This document shows, one piece after another, positions 52,901-63,640 of a stretch of 64,000 nt of DNA; the first letter of the stretch is position 1, and the number at the start of each line of letters is the position of its first letter. A program made the position numbers and the translations under genes. This DNA comes from Phorcus lineatus (lineage: Eukaryota; Mollusca; Gastropoda; Trochida; Trochidae). The notes under the pieces are model-generated. The model had not been told where the DNA came from, searched no databases, and saw nothing but the letters and a program-made list of their open reading frames with translations. The DNA is taken from positions 26,299,729 through 26,363,728 of the forward strand of contig OV121096.1 in the NCBI GenBank assembly GCA_921293015.1, read 5' to 3'.

Positions 52901-55900
52901 TTACAAAATCTGATTAAATATTCTCAATAAATTTTGGTTATTAATTCTGTGTGAGATACGACCTTCTCAACTTCATTTTCCCTCACTAATACTCGAAATT
53001 AATTTTTCATTTTGGGATTTTATAAGTCCTGATACTGGCTGTTCGATGTTATGGTTGAAAATTAACTCATATTCATAATGAATATAGAAATTATGAACTA
53101 ACGATTTAAAAACGAAATGGTTTCCATTAAGAGCCATTATAAAGTACGAGGAATAATCAAGAATTTGATTTTATTTCATATGTTCATGAAACTTTTCATT
53201 TATATTATTAACTTGCGTTTTTGCTTTTCCGGAGACGGTATTTTAAAAGTAGTATAACTTCTGAAATATTGATATAATTTGGATAAAGAGACAAAATAAA
53301 AGCAAGTGATTGTTCGGTGTTTTGATGCTTAAAGTATCAATGATTTTTATGCACTATTCGAGTTGATGTAGTTCGGAGTACATGAGAACTCATTTTAAGA
53401 ACTGACATTTCAAAACTATAGATATAAGAGAACATATGTTCAAGTACCAGGGTATGTTTGATACGACTGTAACCACAGTTTTTATAACTCTATTGCATTA
53501 ACTTCCCGTTTTAAACTGAAATCAACAGAAGCCACGACAAGCCCCTTAACCAAGTAGAAACTACTTTTATCTAGTATAACAATATCTTTGACAAGCTAAT
53601 CCTTAATATGGACGTGTATTACGATCAACCCCAAAGATAATATGTTATGATTCTTTTCATTATACCCCATCCCCCCCCCCCCCCCAATTATTGAGATCCA
53701 TAGAAACATCAAACAATATTTATTTAATACATGTATATCTATTTCGAAACGTAGTTTCGTTTCTTATCAGTAGTAGATAAAAGACATCCGATCAAAAAGG
53801 ATAACTTTTTGAGCTACGACTCGCAATAATCTCTTAATAGTTTGATCAGTGGGCAATATTCACTATCGGTTGATAATTGTTATTATTAGATTAACGCAGT
53901 TAAATTGTGAAACAGGTGATTTAAAACAACTTCTTTATCTTGTTTTAGATTTGGAAACATTTTCGTTAAAGTACCTAGAGTTAGATACGATGTATTGCAC
54001 ATACTTCACGTTGTCACTTACAGTAGGTAAAGCCCTCTATAATTATGACATTTCCGATATTATAGTGTCAAGACAGTGGAATAATATACAGCGGGGATTT
54101 TGTTGGAATGAGAAATATAGGGGATGGAGGTTGTAGAACAGCCCTTTTAAATTCAGTTTGTATAGTTGAATTGCACGTAAAACGGAACCGTCCCAACCAC
54201 TACCACCATCAACCCATTCTCCACGCCTCATTTTGGTTAAATAGGTGACGCCCCCCACAACGGCTACTATGTGGCACGTGTCATTTTGACATTCCCCCTC
54301 CTGAAAATAACTGTAACACATTTGCCTTCCGTAACAACTAAAACACAGCATGTCCACATGTTTGTAAAGCACACGCATTAATCTCCAGCTAATCACGTCT
54401 AAAAGGCTGTCTTACTCAAAACCAGCGTTTAATTAGTACACAGTGGCGTTACTCGAACAAAACCAGTTATTTACTCCGGTGAAGCTCTCTTGGGAAATCG
54501 GCGGCCAAATGAAGCGTCATTTACAAGGCACTACATGGGCTGGTGATGACAGCATGACCTCCTTAAAACAACACCAAACGGCAATCCTAATGTGATTTGA
54601 GCATGGAAATCTGCACTAAACACAACTTAAGGGCAATAGATCACCGGATTTATAAATATCGCCGTTGTAGGATGTATTAATTGAAACGTACTCTGTCAAT
54701 TGGCGATAAAGAACTTGTTTATGGAGGCGTTTTATTCCTCAAAACAAACTGATTGTTAATTAGCCTTAGAAAAGGACGGAATATTTGTTAAACAAACTTC
54801 CTTTCAACGTCATCTTAACGGCTATTATGACAACTTGATGTTATTATCAAAACAGTTGGTTTGGTTACATCCGAGTTTTAATTGCTGTAGGGTATTTCAA
54901 GAATTGCTCCAACATACATCTTATAGATATAACATATTGTAACCCCACTTTTGATAGATATGGATTTGATATCTATATTACAAAAAATAATATCAAATAC
55001 ATATAGTCTCATAACTGATGTAAATCAACACGTTGGATCTACTTATAGTTTGGAGGTGTACTGAACAGGCAAAACGGTTTCTGAGGTTGGAAGTCATTGT
55101 TAAGGATACTCAAATATTAAACCAAGCTTACACAAATATTTTATGCAAAAAAATTCTTGAACGCCAAATATTTGCATCCTTAAAACACGCCAATCTTTAA
55201 AAATATATTGACTACCATCAGCAAAAATTCTTAAAAGCCTGCCTAAATTTCTCAATCAGCTATTTAATGTATTCAAATGAATTTAAAGCGAAAAGTCGTT
55301 TTTAAAAATGAATACTTGAGAACGGTTTTAAACGAATTCACCTAAAATTAACATTTCAGATAATGCACAATCAGTTATAGTATTGGAATTGCTTCAAATT
55401 TGGTTCAAATGATATACACGAACTGGACTGGCATAAGTTAAGGGGAAAGATCAACGATCAACTACAAGAATTATTTTGAAACTGACCAATGATATCACAC
55501 CACACAAAAGAGGAAACTTTATATTAACGATCGTTTGAAGAGATCAGAAAGGGATATCGTCATATTATTACTTTGAAATTTAACTTAAGAAGCACGTAAA
55601 CGTTGCAGTGTTTAAAGGTTCTAAAAGCGTAACTAAAAGGGGCACAGAGTATGTTGTTGGAGTCAAATTTGTCAAACTTCAGAAATGATGTAATTTCATC
55701 GAGAAGTAGTGGTTGTCTCAGAAAATTATTACTCCAATGCTTTTCAGTTTAATTTAGTGACAGTTATGGGGTTTGAGTCGTGATCTGTGATGGAACACCG
55801 GACAGTGGTGCGCGCCAATGATTCAAAAGTAATTTTTGAAACTTATTTATAGCAGACACAAAGACAAACAAAGGTTAAAAGTGTTACGTAGGTCATTAAA

Positions 55901-58900
55901 CTAATGTACACGTTAATTGGACATAGAATTTCGAATTTTAAACATACGTCGGGCCGTTTTCCGATTATCATTAAAACATTTTAGAGATAAAGACGCTAGT
56001 TTAAGGAGGTGATTTTAACTTAACTCAGACCATAAGGTATTTTGGCTCTTACTAAAGCCCCATTAAAAATCATTAAACATACTCTGTGTCACTTAAACCA
56101 AACAACCTAATACATGACATGCTTTTGCTCGATAGTTTGTGTTTAAACGTTCGAAGTTCCTCTTAACGTTCATTAGTTAGTTTAAAAGCTTGCGCTGCGG
56201 TTTGAATTATTACAGGGTGAAGCTGAAACTGAAAGCAGGACATTTGCGAGTTACTCTGGCATAAATACTCTTACTCTGCCATTTGACATCAAGATTTGAC
56301 AAACATACATGTGCGAGTAAGATTTGCATTATTCCAAAGTTGACCATTGCGTTTCCCAGGTTTGACAACATCAGTAATGTAATATAATTGTTCCGTTAAA
56401 TGATATTGAGCAACACAGTGTGTTAATCAATAGAATGTCAACGATATTAACATTATCATATTAGAGCGAATAATCCAGCGTAACCACATCTGCATTCAGC
56501 GTTGCGATTCAATCTAGAACTCAACAGCTGTTCGGTCCACTTGACAAAATCGTGTCACGGATTACGTGATTCTCTCAATAAGAGAAAACCTTGATTTATC
56601 CGGGCCGATTAAAATAACATTTTATGAATCATAGTTACTGTGTTTTAGATAACATTGTTTATATAGACCCGTGCGAAATGTTATCTTTTGGAATTATTAA
56701 TATTGAACTGTCCTTCCTCGTCTTTGAAAAGTCAATACATCCAGTTAGTTTTCCTCCCAGTCCAAACTGCGATCTGGTTTACAACAAGCTTGTACCCCGA
56801 TTCTCTGAAAGGGTCTTTATGGGATTTTGTATTGGGAAAACGTTCTAACATTTTATCAATATGTTGACTTTGATTACACAATGAATGCATTTCGTGCGGT
56901 TGATGTCCTCTGTATTGCACATTTGGCAAAATAAACACCAAGAACAAGAAACCAATATGCGACTAGTGATTGTTCTTATCTTGAGTTGTAAATAACCAGT
57001 TAAAATATCACTTTCGAGTTCCGAATTGGTTTCCTCGGTTGATAATGTATTATTGTGAAAGAAATGTGAACTTGGTAAACGCCTATTTTATTAGCCGTAA
57101 TATTGATCATTTGATAGTTCTTATCAATGCTATTTACGTTTATAACAATTTGTAAGTGATCAATTACTAAATCAATTATTAAAAGAGTCAATTATCGTAT
57201 GCAGTAGATGCCATGTGTGGGCGAGTTATTTCTTATTCAAATTTCATCGATTTTAATCATTTTTCATTAATAACATCCCAAACATATCCATAAAAATAGT
57301 ATAATCAATATAGAATAACCCTTAGATATGAAGTAATTGTAGAAGGGGATCTAGGACTAAGATTTAAGTTTATGTCGTAGCGAAACCATATCGTGCTATA
57401 TTTAGTTTGCTTCTAAGAATCCACTGCGCGTAAAATGTAGCGGTATTTACAAACCTCTTTAATATCTAAGCTTTCGCTCTCTAGTGATTTCTCCTTGATG
57501 CCCCTGGGTGGTTGAACATGAAATGATCACCACGCACTTCTTCAAATCACTGTTAACTGAAGGCCTAACTCAATCGGATTCAAGCCAACAGATGAAGTTG
57601 CAATAAATCTGAAGAACTCTTTCATCCAATAATGGGTACTTTGTCCCCAATCAAGCAAATTGTAGGAGTAGTAGAGTCTTGATGGCAGGCAAGGTCGGGT
57701 TCAATTGTATTAAGGACTACTCAATGCTGAACAGAGACAGCGTCTTGAAAGAATGGCGGGGCTCTCCCCCTACCATGGAAGGATGTTTCTTGTTCTTATG
57801 CGTGCAGTCAAGGCAATTTGAAGTGCCGAGGGATTGATTTTATCATGCGAGATCGACGGGATCCAATCGGGCATCTGAAATCTGACTTAACCTCTAGCAT
57901 GCCTACGCTTAAACAAACCCTCCTGAAAAGGGAATGGAATTAATTTGCCCAGAAGGTTGCCGCTTCCATAGATTTTAACAACATGAGCATCCCCAGCTCT
58001 GTGAAAAGTTTCCACATGTGACAACTATATGAAACATGTTTTTGAAGAATGCCACTTCAATATTGAATTTTGACAATTGAGGAGAATGTTTTGCTAATGT
58101 CGCCACGGACTCCATGAAAGATGTGTTTGTTAACTGCAACATCATCATTGAATTATGACAATTCGTGAAACTGTTTTTGCTAACTGTCACAACAAAAATA
58201 GCGACGAAGACAACAGGGGATTTCCTCATACGTTGGTAAACGTCAAACTATGTGCTAAATGGTTTGGTAAAATATATTTGGTTAAAACCGATAATTGGTT
58301 GCTGTGTAAGTATTGATATTTGGAATGTATTATTAATTTCGTGATACTATTTCTTCCGTTTTAACGCATCGATAATCAAACCCTAATTGGTAGGTGTACA
58401 AATATACAGGTTGCAAAGAAAATACGATTTAATCACTGTTGATAATTAACAATGGCTTATCCTATCCGACAATAGCAATTTCTAATATGCAAGCGTCATA
58501 TATTTCTACATTCAATAATATTTCAAATGGAATATAAACGTCTTAAAATGACATATTGATGTAATGGAGGCGTGCTATTTTTGTACTTTGTTTTGTACCA
58601 CACTCTCACTCACTGATGTTTAACAAACATGCCAACGTGGTTTCACAACATTATTTGTTACTGCAACATTTATACCGTTTCTATCTAAATCCTCTTAGCA
58701 AAACATGCCAAAGTAAATCATTGAGCAAATCTTTCGGATTAAAATTGACAATCCCACTAAATCATATTAATAACAAATTCAAATACTGTTGAGCAATGGT
58801 GTACAGCCGTCTAGACGATGTCACATGATAAGTTCTGATAAGCATTGGATTAGACTTGTACAAATTGGATATTGGCCGTATTTACCCGCTGCTGTTTGCT

Positions 58901-61900
58901 TCATCAACTAGGAGCCCAGCGTGCTCACCTATTTCATTGATAATTGAGACACGAGAAAGAAAATAAGATATAACATGCATTCGGATAGCGGTTTCCATTA
59001 TGGAGCAATTGCACAATAACTAGACAGAATATTCGAAAGTGTGCTCAAACAATTCAACTTTCGTTATTCCATCCATGAAACGATAATTGATGTCTGCATT
59101 TAACAAACATGGTTTAACAGTATATGACGAGACGGTAGCGTTTGTGAACGTCCCAATTCGGTAATCTGGGACTTTAACCGAACTTTACCAAAATACCATT
59201 CTCATATTCCAAAGCGGATGCTACCGAAATGACAAGGCTCGTTCCTTTATCGAACATCTGGCATCCTCCAGTTACGTTGCATCCACCTTTGGTTGGTTTA
59301 TCATTTGAGTGTCCTCTTCTCCCTTAAAGAATCTGTTAATCGATTCTTGTGATAATTTTGGTTTTTGTAAAAGCCTCAATGCTAAACGCTACTAATTACT
59401 ATAAAATTTGGGATTAATCTAAATGGATTCATATGGAATTACTAAACTGGGTGAAATGTTATATAAAAACTGGTTTGTTGAAAGTGAATTCATTAATATC
59501 CAGTACATTCTAACAATACGAAAATGGTCCCTCAAAGCAACACTTAATTTCTTCTTATGTACAGTTTGACAACCCTGCTTTTAAGAGACTCTCCGAAGAG
59601 CTTTTAGATAACAGACACAGAACTGTAATTTCAATTTACTTCAAGGTGAAATCGTGAACGTCTAAGACACCAAAGCCAATTTGTCAGCCTAGCATTAAGT
59701 GTGATAGCTAATAGAGATAACAAAAATCGTTAAGGGCACCATTAGGAGCAAGGTATCGCCCCCCGCAGAACAGCGATTAATCAGGTTTTAAAGAACTCTA
59801 ATGCCCTGCTCCAAAATGCACCTCACCACTGCTAAGTCTAATTGCAGGGACATCGAATATGATGTCTTAATAGAACGAGCCGAAATGGAATACTGGTTAT
59901 CAATATCTCTAATATCTGTCATACTAATTCCCCAAGGGTCAAATTGTACCAGCTCTGATGGCTGAAAATAAGGAATTGTAGATTTTCTTATTTTAAACGA
60001 TTCTAGCTGTCCTGAGTTTAAAATTGTTTTCAATGTTCCCATTGTGATTTGAAAGACTGCTAATAACAGTATCTTCATCATCTTCATGATCATTATCATC
60101 GTCGCCGTCGTTATTGTCATCGTCGCCTTAATGTTAATAATCGCCGAACCCTACCGCTTTAAAATTTTAGATTTTAGAGAAAACTGGAAAGAAAATGGCA
60201 CGTTGGTGCATGAAAATTAATGGTCAGAAAAGACGATCATTTGATTCCGAAATGAGAGGTTCATGGCCTGCCAGTCACACATATGAATAAATATCGTTAT
60301 TTATTAGAACCGCAGACATGAGAAAATTTAATGCTCAATTTTGAGCAATAAAGTTTGGAATGAAATAAAGTTTTTCAAATATTTATTGCTCACTTAGAGT
60401 CAAAGTAAACGGAGATGAGTTTACAGCTAAACTTAATGTTTTCTTTGGGAATTCATTCTATTGACGTTTTGCATTGAGAACAAACATCAGCCGAAACATA
60501 ATCACTTATGGTCTCAGAAATTGAAAACTTTAAAGATAATCTAAACCATTTTTGACTCCAACATATTTCTGGGAGCCGTTTACATTTATGAAAAAATGGA
60601 AAAAACGAAATCAATTATAAACAATTTAGAGCGTTTGCAATGACAAAGGAGGGGATGCAACCTTCATATCGAACAGTCTGATCTGTTCGTTGCTAAGGCA
60701 GGTTCCTTCGATTCCTTGGAATCGGCTAAATCGTGATTGAGTGCCATACAAGAAGCGTTATGTTCGCAGAGAGGAAAAATCGGCCTTGGTCTGCTTATAT
60801 TTGCGTACTGTTATGTCCTTAACGATTCACTAACTGATGTTTAGACGAATAAATCACTGTTGGAGTGAGCAAGTTCATGTTAAAGATCTACCGTAATTTA
60901 GTCTCAGTAGGGCTTATTGACGGAAAGAACGAGAAGGCCTTTTACTATTCCCGATAGCCTACTTAGCAGAAAAGAACACAATACGAATTAAGCTGTGTAT
61001 AACCACCAATAATTTATCAATTGGACAAATTCCTATCAATGGTTTATCAGTGGAGGTTAATGGCTACCAAAGACTTAACAAAAGGACAGAATGAATACAA
61101 AATGATTTATCAGTAGTCAACAATAGATACCAACGATTAAATAAAAGGCTAAAATGATTATAACTGTTCATCAAAAGGCCAATAAATACCATTTATTTAT
61201 CAAGAGGAAAAATGAATATTAAAAACAATCTATTTGGCAGGAATTATGTTTACTAGACGTCCATGTAGGTAACATGTTTAATTCTTTGTAAACTAAATCT
61301 CTTCCGAGCTGTTGGCCTTCAAGGGTTTCGTCAATGAAATTGACTTATAAGTTTCTCAATTACCCACGGGAATTTTAGAACTTTTCTGCCCTATTAAAGT
61401 TAAAAGATTTCTCGGCTATAAACGAATTGATTGTGGGGAACATTCAGAGCAAGTGCTTGTATCGTAGATATTCTGAACTTTACAATTTATCTATATCAGA
61501 AAGCATTTTAACCATCATTCTTGCTTCGACACCCTTTGGCCCTCAACATGCCAACGCTGTTTATTGAGAATACGATTGAATTATTTGTCATATCAGAAAG
61601 CCGGATGTCTTCCGTGATCCAAGCCACGTACCCTGAAAGCATTTTTTTCACATCGCAAGGCTACTATTGAAACTGCAGAAGCATGTTCACATGACAAAAT
61701 ATTATCAAAACTATGATATCATGATTGCACGATTGTCTTGTTCTTATGGAATATTTTTAAAAATAAAAAGTGATATTTGTCTTGAAAGGAATCCTGAATT
61801 CGTGTCAGCAATGACAGTACTAGTTAACATAGTTGATAATCGACAGTACAAATTAATGACATGATATACTTAAACATTAAATCGTAATATATGAATGAAT

Positions 61901-62583
61901 TTACTGATTGTTAAAAAGGTTTGATATTTCAATTTTACTAGCTTTTCCTTGCTACTTTGAATCTAGAACAAAGACCGTTTGTAACTTATGAACAAGAAAC
62001 TACAAAATGTTTTAGGTCCCAAAATTCATAGGCATTAAACATGATTTTAGAAGCTTAACTTGTTCCATACGTTCTAGCCTAAGACGTCCTTAGCTCAATA
62101 TGTCAGTTACTAAGATAGGTAACACAACTAACGTTGTCGTGATATCCTCAGATGTTATACTATTTATGTACCAATGTCTACAGAAGCAGTCTAACTTCAG
62201 CAAATTCTATCAAGATATAGAACATGATGTATGACAGAAACGTGAACTACTTTTGTAATAAAAGACGTGGTAGAAGTATCAGAAATAGTAGCAGTCGAAG
62301 TAGTTGTTTTACCAGTGACAGTTTGAGCATATAAGTAGTAGCTGTTGTGTAGAAGACGTGAAGTATTAATATAAATATATAGAAGTAGTAGTAGTTGTAC
62401 GAAGTTGTAGTGGAAGTTGTAGTCGTATTGGTAGTAGAAGAAGTCATAGCACAAGTTCTAGTAGTATAGAAATAAGTATCGGTTTTAAAACTAGTATCAG
62501 TAAAACAGAATGCTTGACGTACCTTGTTTGCATAAGACCAGAATAAGAAGGGTGAAAGCTTTGGCAAAGAGAGCGGCAGTCAT
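28128..62583 (-). CDS. Myomodulin neuropeptide precursor, two coding exons, 285 aa
   Basis: Joined CDS: exon 62523-62583 (signal peptide) and exon 28128-28924 (peptides, stop TGA at 28128-28130). The first exon ends CAA-G before a GTACGT donor (phase 1); the second starts after TTTGTTTACAG in the same phase, so the junction codon is Gly21. The precursor enters the secretory pathway and is cut at Lys-Arg or Arg, and Gly supplies the C-terminal amide. Residues 1-21 are the signal region and 42-69 hold [14 protein letters not shown] and GLNMLRL. Residues 70-118 are an acidic Tyr-rich spacer, 119-127 a PRFG-K candidate and 128-160 an acidic spacer. ALSMLRL follows (161-170), then eight 10-residue PMxMLRLGKR units (171-250; seven PMS, one PMN), and ALGMLRL (262-271). 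Known biology: PMSMLRLamide is myomodulin A, a neuromuscular modulator in Aplysia and other molluscs. The head, with a Gly-Arg monobasic link between the first two peptides, resembles the Aplysia precursor as I remember it. Identity is very secure; the exon join is strong inference. Confidence 0.92.
30626..30942 (-). mobile_element. tRNA-derived SINE with 13-bp target duplication
   Basis: On the minus strand it starts GGTGGCGGGATAGCGCAGTGG, a clear tRNA-like A box. The body is about 250 bp, and it ends in a GTTAAAC segment and a (CTCAC)n-type tail, seen on the plus strand as repeated GGTGA at 30626-30662. Flanked by TATAGTGAGTGAG at 30613-30625 and 30943-30955. The tail motif (GTGAGTGAG and TTTAACGCCGC on the plus strand) is a sequence I associate with gastropod genomes. 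It sits against an older truncated copy. Confidence 0.7.
30943..31010 (-). mobile_element. Truncated 3' end of an older SINE copy
   Basis: The plus strand reads GTGAGTGAG then TTTAACGCCGCTTGGGCAAT and ends around TTAGCGGCG, the same tail module as the adjacent SINE. The younger SINE inserted in the tail of this copy. Confidence 0.55.
34245..34434 (+). mobile_element. tRNA-derived SINE with conserved central domain
   Basis: A box TAGTGGTAAGCATG (34253-34266) and B box GGTTCCAATCCC (34291-34302) are correctly spaced for a tRNA-type pol III promoter. The body has GTGTCCATGGGAAAGACAC and CCTCAGTCTTCCCAGCTGTA, then TGGGTACCTG, a module shared by many metazoan SINEs. It abuts the MITE at 34437. 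Confidence 0.65.
34437..35011. mobile_element. TA-flanked MITE, copy B (inverted relative to copy A)
   Basis: Reverse-oriented homologue of 12543-13141 with CAGCTGCAT ends and TA on each side (34435-34436, 35012-35013). Shared internal blocks include CCTGGTCACTTTAATGG-like and TTTGTGCTAAGAAAC-like sequence read on the minus strand. Confidence 0.7.
36950..37540. repeat. Degenerate tandem repeat, roughly 80-100 bp units
   Basis: About five units, each opening near GAACGCCA or TTAACGTCA, followed by TTGTCTGCAGA-like, CTGTCCGT-like and TATTGCAC-like blocks (starts near 37039, 37122, 37203, 37303, 37386). Length and sequence vary, so the array is old. Confidence 0.5.
42301..42322. repeat. (TATC)n microsatellite
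   Basis: Five perfect tetranucleotide units and a partial one. Confidence 0.9.
43231..43460 (+). promoter_or_regulatory. E-box pair and ETS site before a small ORF
   Basis: CACGTGAC occurs at 43234-43241 and 43259-43266 (25 bp apart), and an ETS-type ACCGGAAGT near 43451. All are upstream of the plus-strand candidate at 43505. They could be an intronic promoter or enhancer; site calls are consensus matches only. Confidence 0.3.
43505..43714 (+). CDS. Candidate tiny nested gene (34 or 69 aa)
   Basis: Unspliced, an ATG opens 69 codons. A GTGAGA donor at 43553 and an excellent acceptor CTATTATCTGTTTGCAG ending at 43657 define a phase-0 intron of 105 bp. Splicing gives a 34-residue product ending [18 protein letters not shown], an amphipathic leucine-patterned helix. 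A second strong acceptor (TTTGTCTTTGCAG, ending near 43896) lies downstream, so other splice forms are possible. Codon choice in the 43658-43714 part is unusually coding-like for this region. No family recognised. It is antisense inside the myomodulin intron. Confidence 0.3.
   Translation: MWERNEIDRGFRNYNFVRNTPISTAALHHLFSSWFNYVLPKLPVSPIICLQISELEAKLMRLKDKLVSN
45009..45085. repeat. Degenerate AGT-type trinucleotide tract
   Basis: Interrupted GTA/AGT/AGA repeats. Similar tracts lie near 29087-29160 and 62255-62480. Confidence 0.6.
45111..45125 (+). promoter_or_regulatory. DR1-like nuclear receptor site
   Basis: AGGTTAAAGGTTA is a direct repeat of AGGTTA with one-base spacing, the layout bound by RXR/COUP-TF/HNF4-class receptors. 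Isolated consensus match. Confidence 0.2.
47230..47780 (+). pseudogene. Decayed Tc1-like transposase
   Basis: In one frame [15 protein letters not shown], a stop (47641-47643), then [11 protein letters not shown]; after a +1 frameshift [20 protein letters not shown] (from 47678). These match the Tc1 family pattern QQDNARPHTA...FLQ...P..SPDLNPIEHLWD, whose Asp and Glu belong to the DDE catalytic triad; the first conserved Asp of QQDNA is Glu here. Upstream, [15 protein letters not shown] and IVQYLRSF resemble the linker after the DNA-binding domain. Much of the middle is missing, so it is a dead, internally deleted copy. Terminal repeats not found. Confidence 0.75.
50690..51435. repeat. Degenerate extension of the minisatellite
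   Basis: Diverged relatives of the 64-bp unit (GTGAACACTATTACTAAAA, CCTTATGTTTCATCGCATAC, AAGTGGACACTTTTGTTAC and others) at irregular spacing, on the other side of the TTAA element. Suggests an old array with a recently homogenised core. Confidence 0.5.
51443..52019. mobile_element. TTAA-flanked MITE beside the minisatellite
   Basis: 577 bp with 27-bp inverted ends (AGTCATAGTCTCATTTTTG...), one mismatch, flanked by TTAA at 51439-51442 and 52020-52023. TTAA target sites are typical of piggyBac and Kolobok superfamilies; the AGTC terminus does not match the piggyBac CCY start. Minisatellite-like sequence lies on both sides. Confidence 0.75.
52262..52690. repeat. 64-bp minisatellite
   Basis: Tandem units containing CCTTGTTTCATCGGATACA, GTGAAATGAACACTATCG and AAAACATTGTTAAGACC. 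Successive starts near 52327, 52390, 52452, 52516 and 52580 (periods 63, 62, 64, 64), with degenerate units before and after. The best central units are nearly identical. The minus-strand ORFs here are repeat translations, not genes. Confidence 0.85.
53671..53685. repeat. Poly-C tract
   Basis: Fifteen cytosines after CCCCAT. Confidence 0.9.
54190..54330 (-). other. Possible relic of a Cys-rich TE-type coding segment
   Basis: The minus strand reads [18 protein letters not shown], a C-x8-C-x4-C arrangement reminiscent of the CCCH-like knuckles in some retroelement proteins, but the expected downstream His is absent. An acceptor-like TTATTTTCAG lies inside it. Weak. Confidence 0.2.
57990..58200. 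repeat. Degenerate 85-bp tandem duplication
   Basis: GAATTTTGACAATT...TTTTGCTAATGTC near 58064 recurs as GAATTATGACAATT...TTTTTGCTAACTGTC near 58149, with a poorer third unit before. Confidence 0.5.
61000..61225. repeat. Degenerate tandem repeat of about 60 bp
   Basis: Four or so units sharing TTTATCAGT/ATC, CAA(T)AGATACCA and AAAAGGNNAAAATGA blocks. Confidence 0.45.
62523..62583 (-). CDS. Myomodulin coding exon 1 (signal peptide)
   Basis: ATG at 62581-62583 opens 20 codons plus one base: Met-Thr-Ala-Ala-Leu, a Lys at residue 8, then a hydrophobic core TLLILVLC followed by Lys-Gln. This is a typical short signal peptide. The donor GTACGTCAAG follows at once. Phase 1 matches the acceptor of the peptide exon, and the join gives Gly21-LTEEQ, a plausible cleavage neighbourhood. 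It is the only signal-peptide-like ATG exon I found upstream on this strand. A signal exon of another gene cannot be excluded without transcripts. Confidence 0.75.
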
Positions 62584-62680
62584 GTTCGAGTATAGGTCCT
62601 CTGTTGAAGTTGTAGATTGGTCCCTGGTCTCGCTCTCTCTGCGACGTGAAGCTCCAAGGGTCGCTTTTTAATCTTCAAGT
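62584..62680 (-). promoter_or_regulatory. Presumed 5' UTR and core promoter of myomodulin
   Basis: Upstream of the signal-peptide ATG is a 55-60 base leader. A TATA-like TTAAAAAG (plus-strand 62664-62671) lies about 30 bases before a pyrimidine-rich CTTCACGTC that could be the initiator near 62640-62650. An E-box CACGTG sits further upstream (about 62879-62884), next to a G-rich stretch. The start site is not proven, and an upstream untranslated exon is possible. Confidence 0.3.
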
Positions 62681-63186
62681 CACTTGCGTTACAGAAAAAA
62701 AGTGGCGGTCCTTTGAATATTAAAAATGAGGTTTAATTTTCCTTTAGCAGCCACGTCCAAATTAGCCCGATAGGACAGGCTTGTGCTGGAGAAGTTTAAA
62801 GTGAGTGGACGTTTCTGCGCATTGCCTGGAACTTAGTCAAAGCGTTTAATACATGCAAGCTTAGCTCCACCCCCTGAGCACGTGCGAGAGTAAGGGGGGA
62901 CGCGGGGGTTGTTTGGGAGGGACAGCGCGTTATCGATGTGTTTACCCACTGTTCACGTCACTCCGACCGTTTAACATAATGACGAAACCCTTCCACCGTA
63001 TCACGTCGGGGGATCGAATTCCTCAAATTGACCGCATCAATACGATATTGACAGATACCACGCTTCGGACTCCGTGTTGTATTTTCTCAGCGACAAGAGC
63101 TGTAACACGCTTTATTGGATTTGCCTGATGGCATTACCAGTGTGATGAGGTATACAGGTGATCCCGTTTACAAGTAAAACTATCTC
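62681..63186. other. Upstream flank of myomodulin
   Basis: More GC-rich than surroundings, with an E-box CACGTG near 62879 and a G-rich run near 62892-62925. The 71-codon plus-strand ORF (62913-63128) has no support. Confidence 0.35.

Positions 63187-63640
<454 letters not shown>

Larger units (their letters stand above)
28925..62522 (-). other. 33.6-kb intron of the myomodulin gene
   Basis: Bounded by donor GTACGT and acceptor CAG. It contains the SINEs, MITEs, Tc1 relic, minisatellites and the small plus-strand candidate listed separately. Stretches where I recognise nothing: about 28935-30612 (apart from a degenerate AGT-rich tract near 29087-29160), 31010-34244, 35014-36949, 37545-42298, 44000-45000, 45090-47229, 47785-50689, 52695-54180, 54330-57985, 58205-60995 and 61230-62250. 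All are AT-rich with only short chance ORFs. Moderately GC-rich islands near 33300-33650, 38400-38780, 54460-54600 and 57640-57960 may be conserved noncoding DNA or old repeats; sequence alone cannot decide. Confidence 0.7.

Noticed and set aside
62197-62567. Thr/Tyr-rich minus-strand ORFs overlapping the signal-peptide exon
   Set aside because: Other frames of an AGT-type microsatellite in the intron; the ATG at 62583 with donor at 62522 explains the exon.
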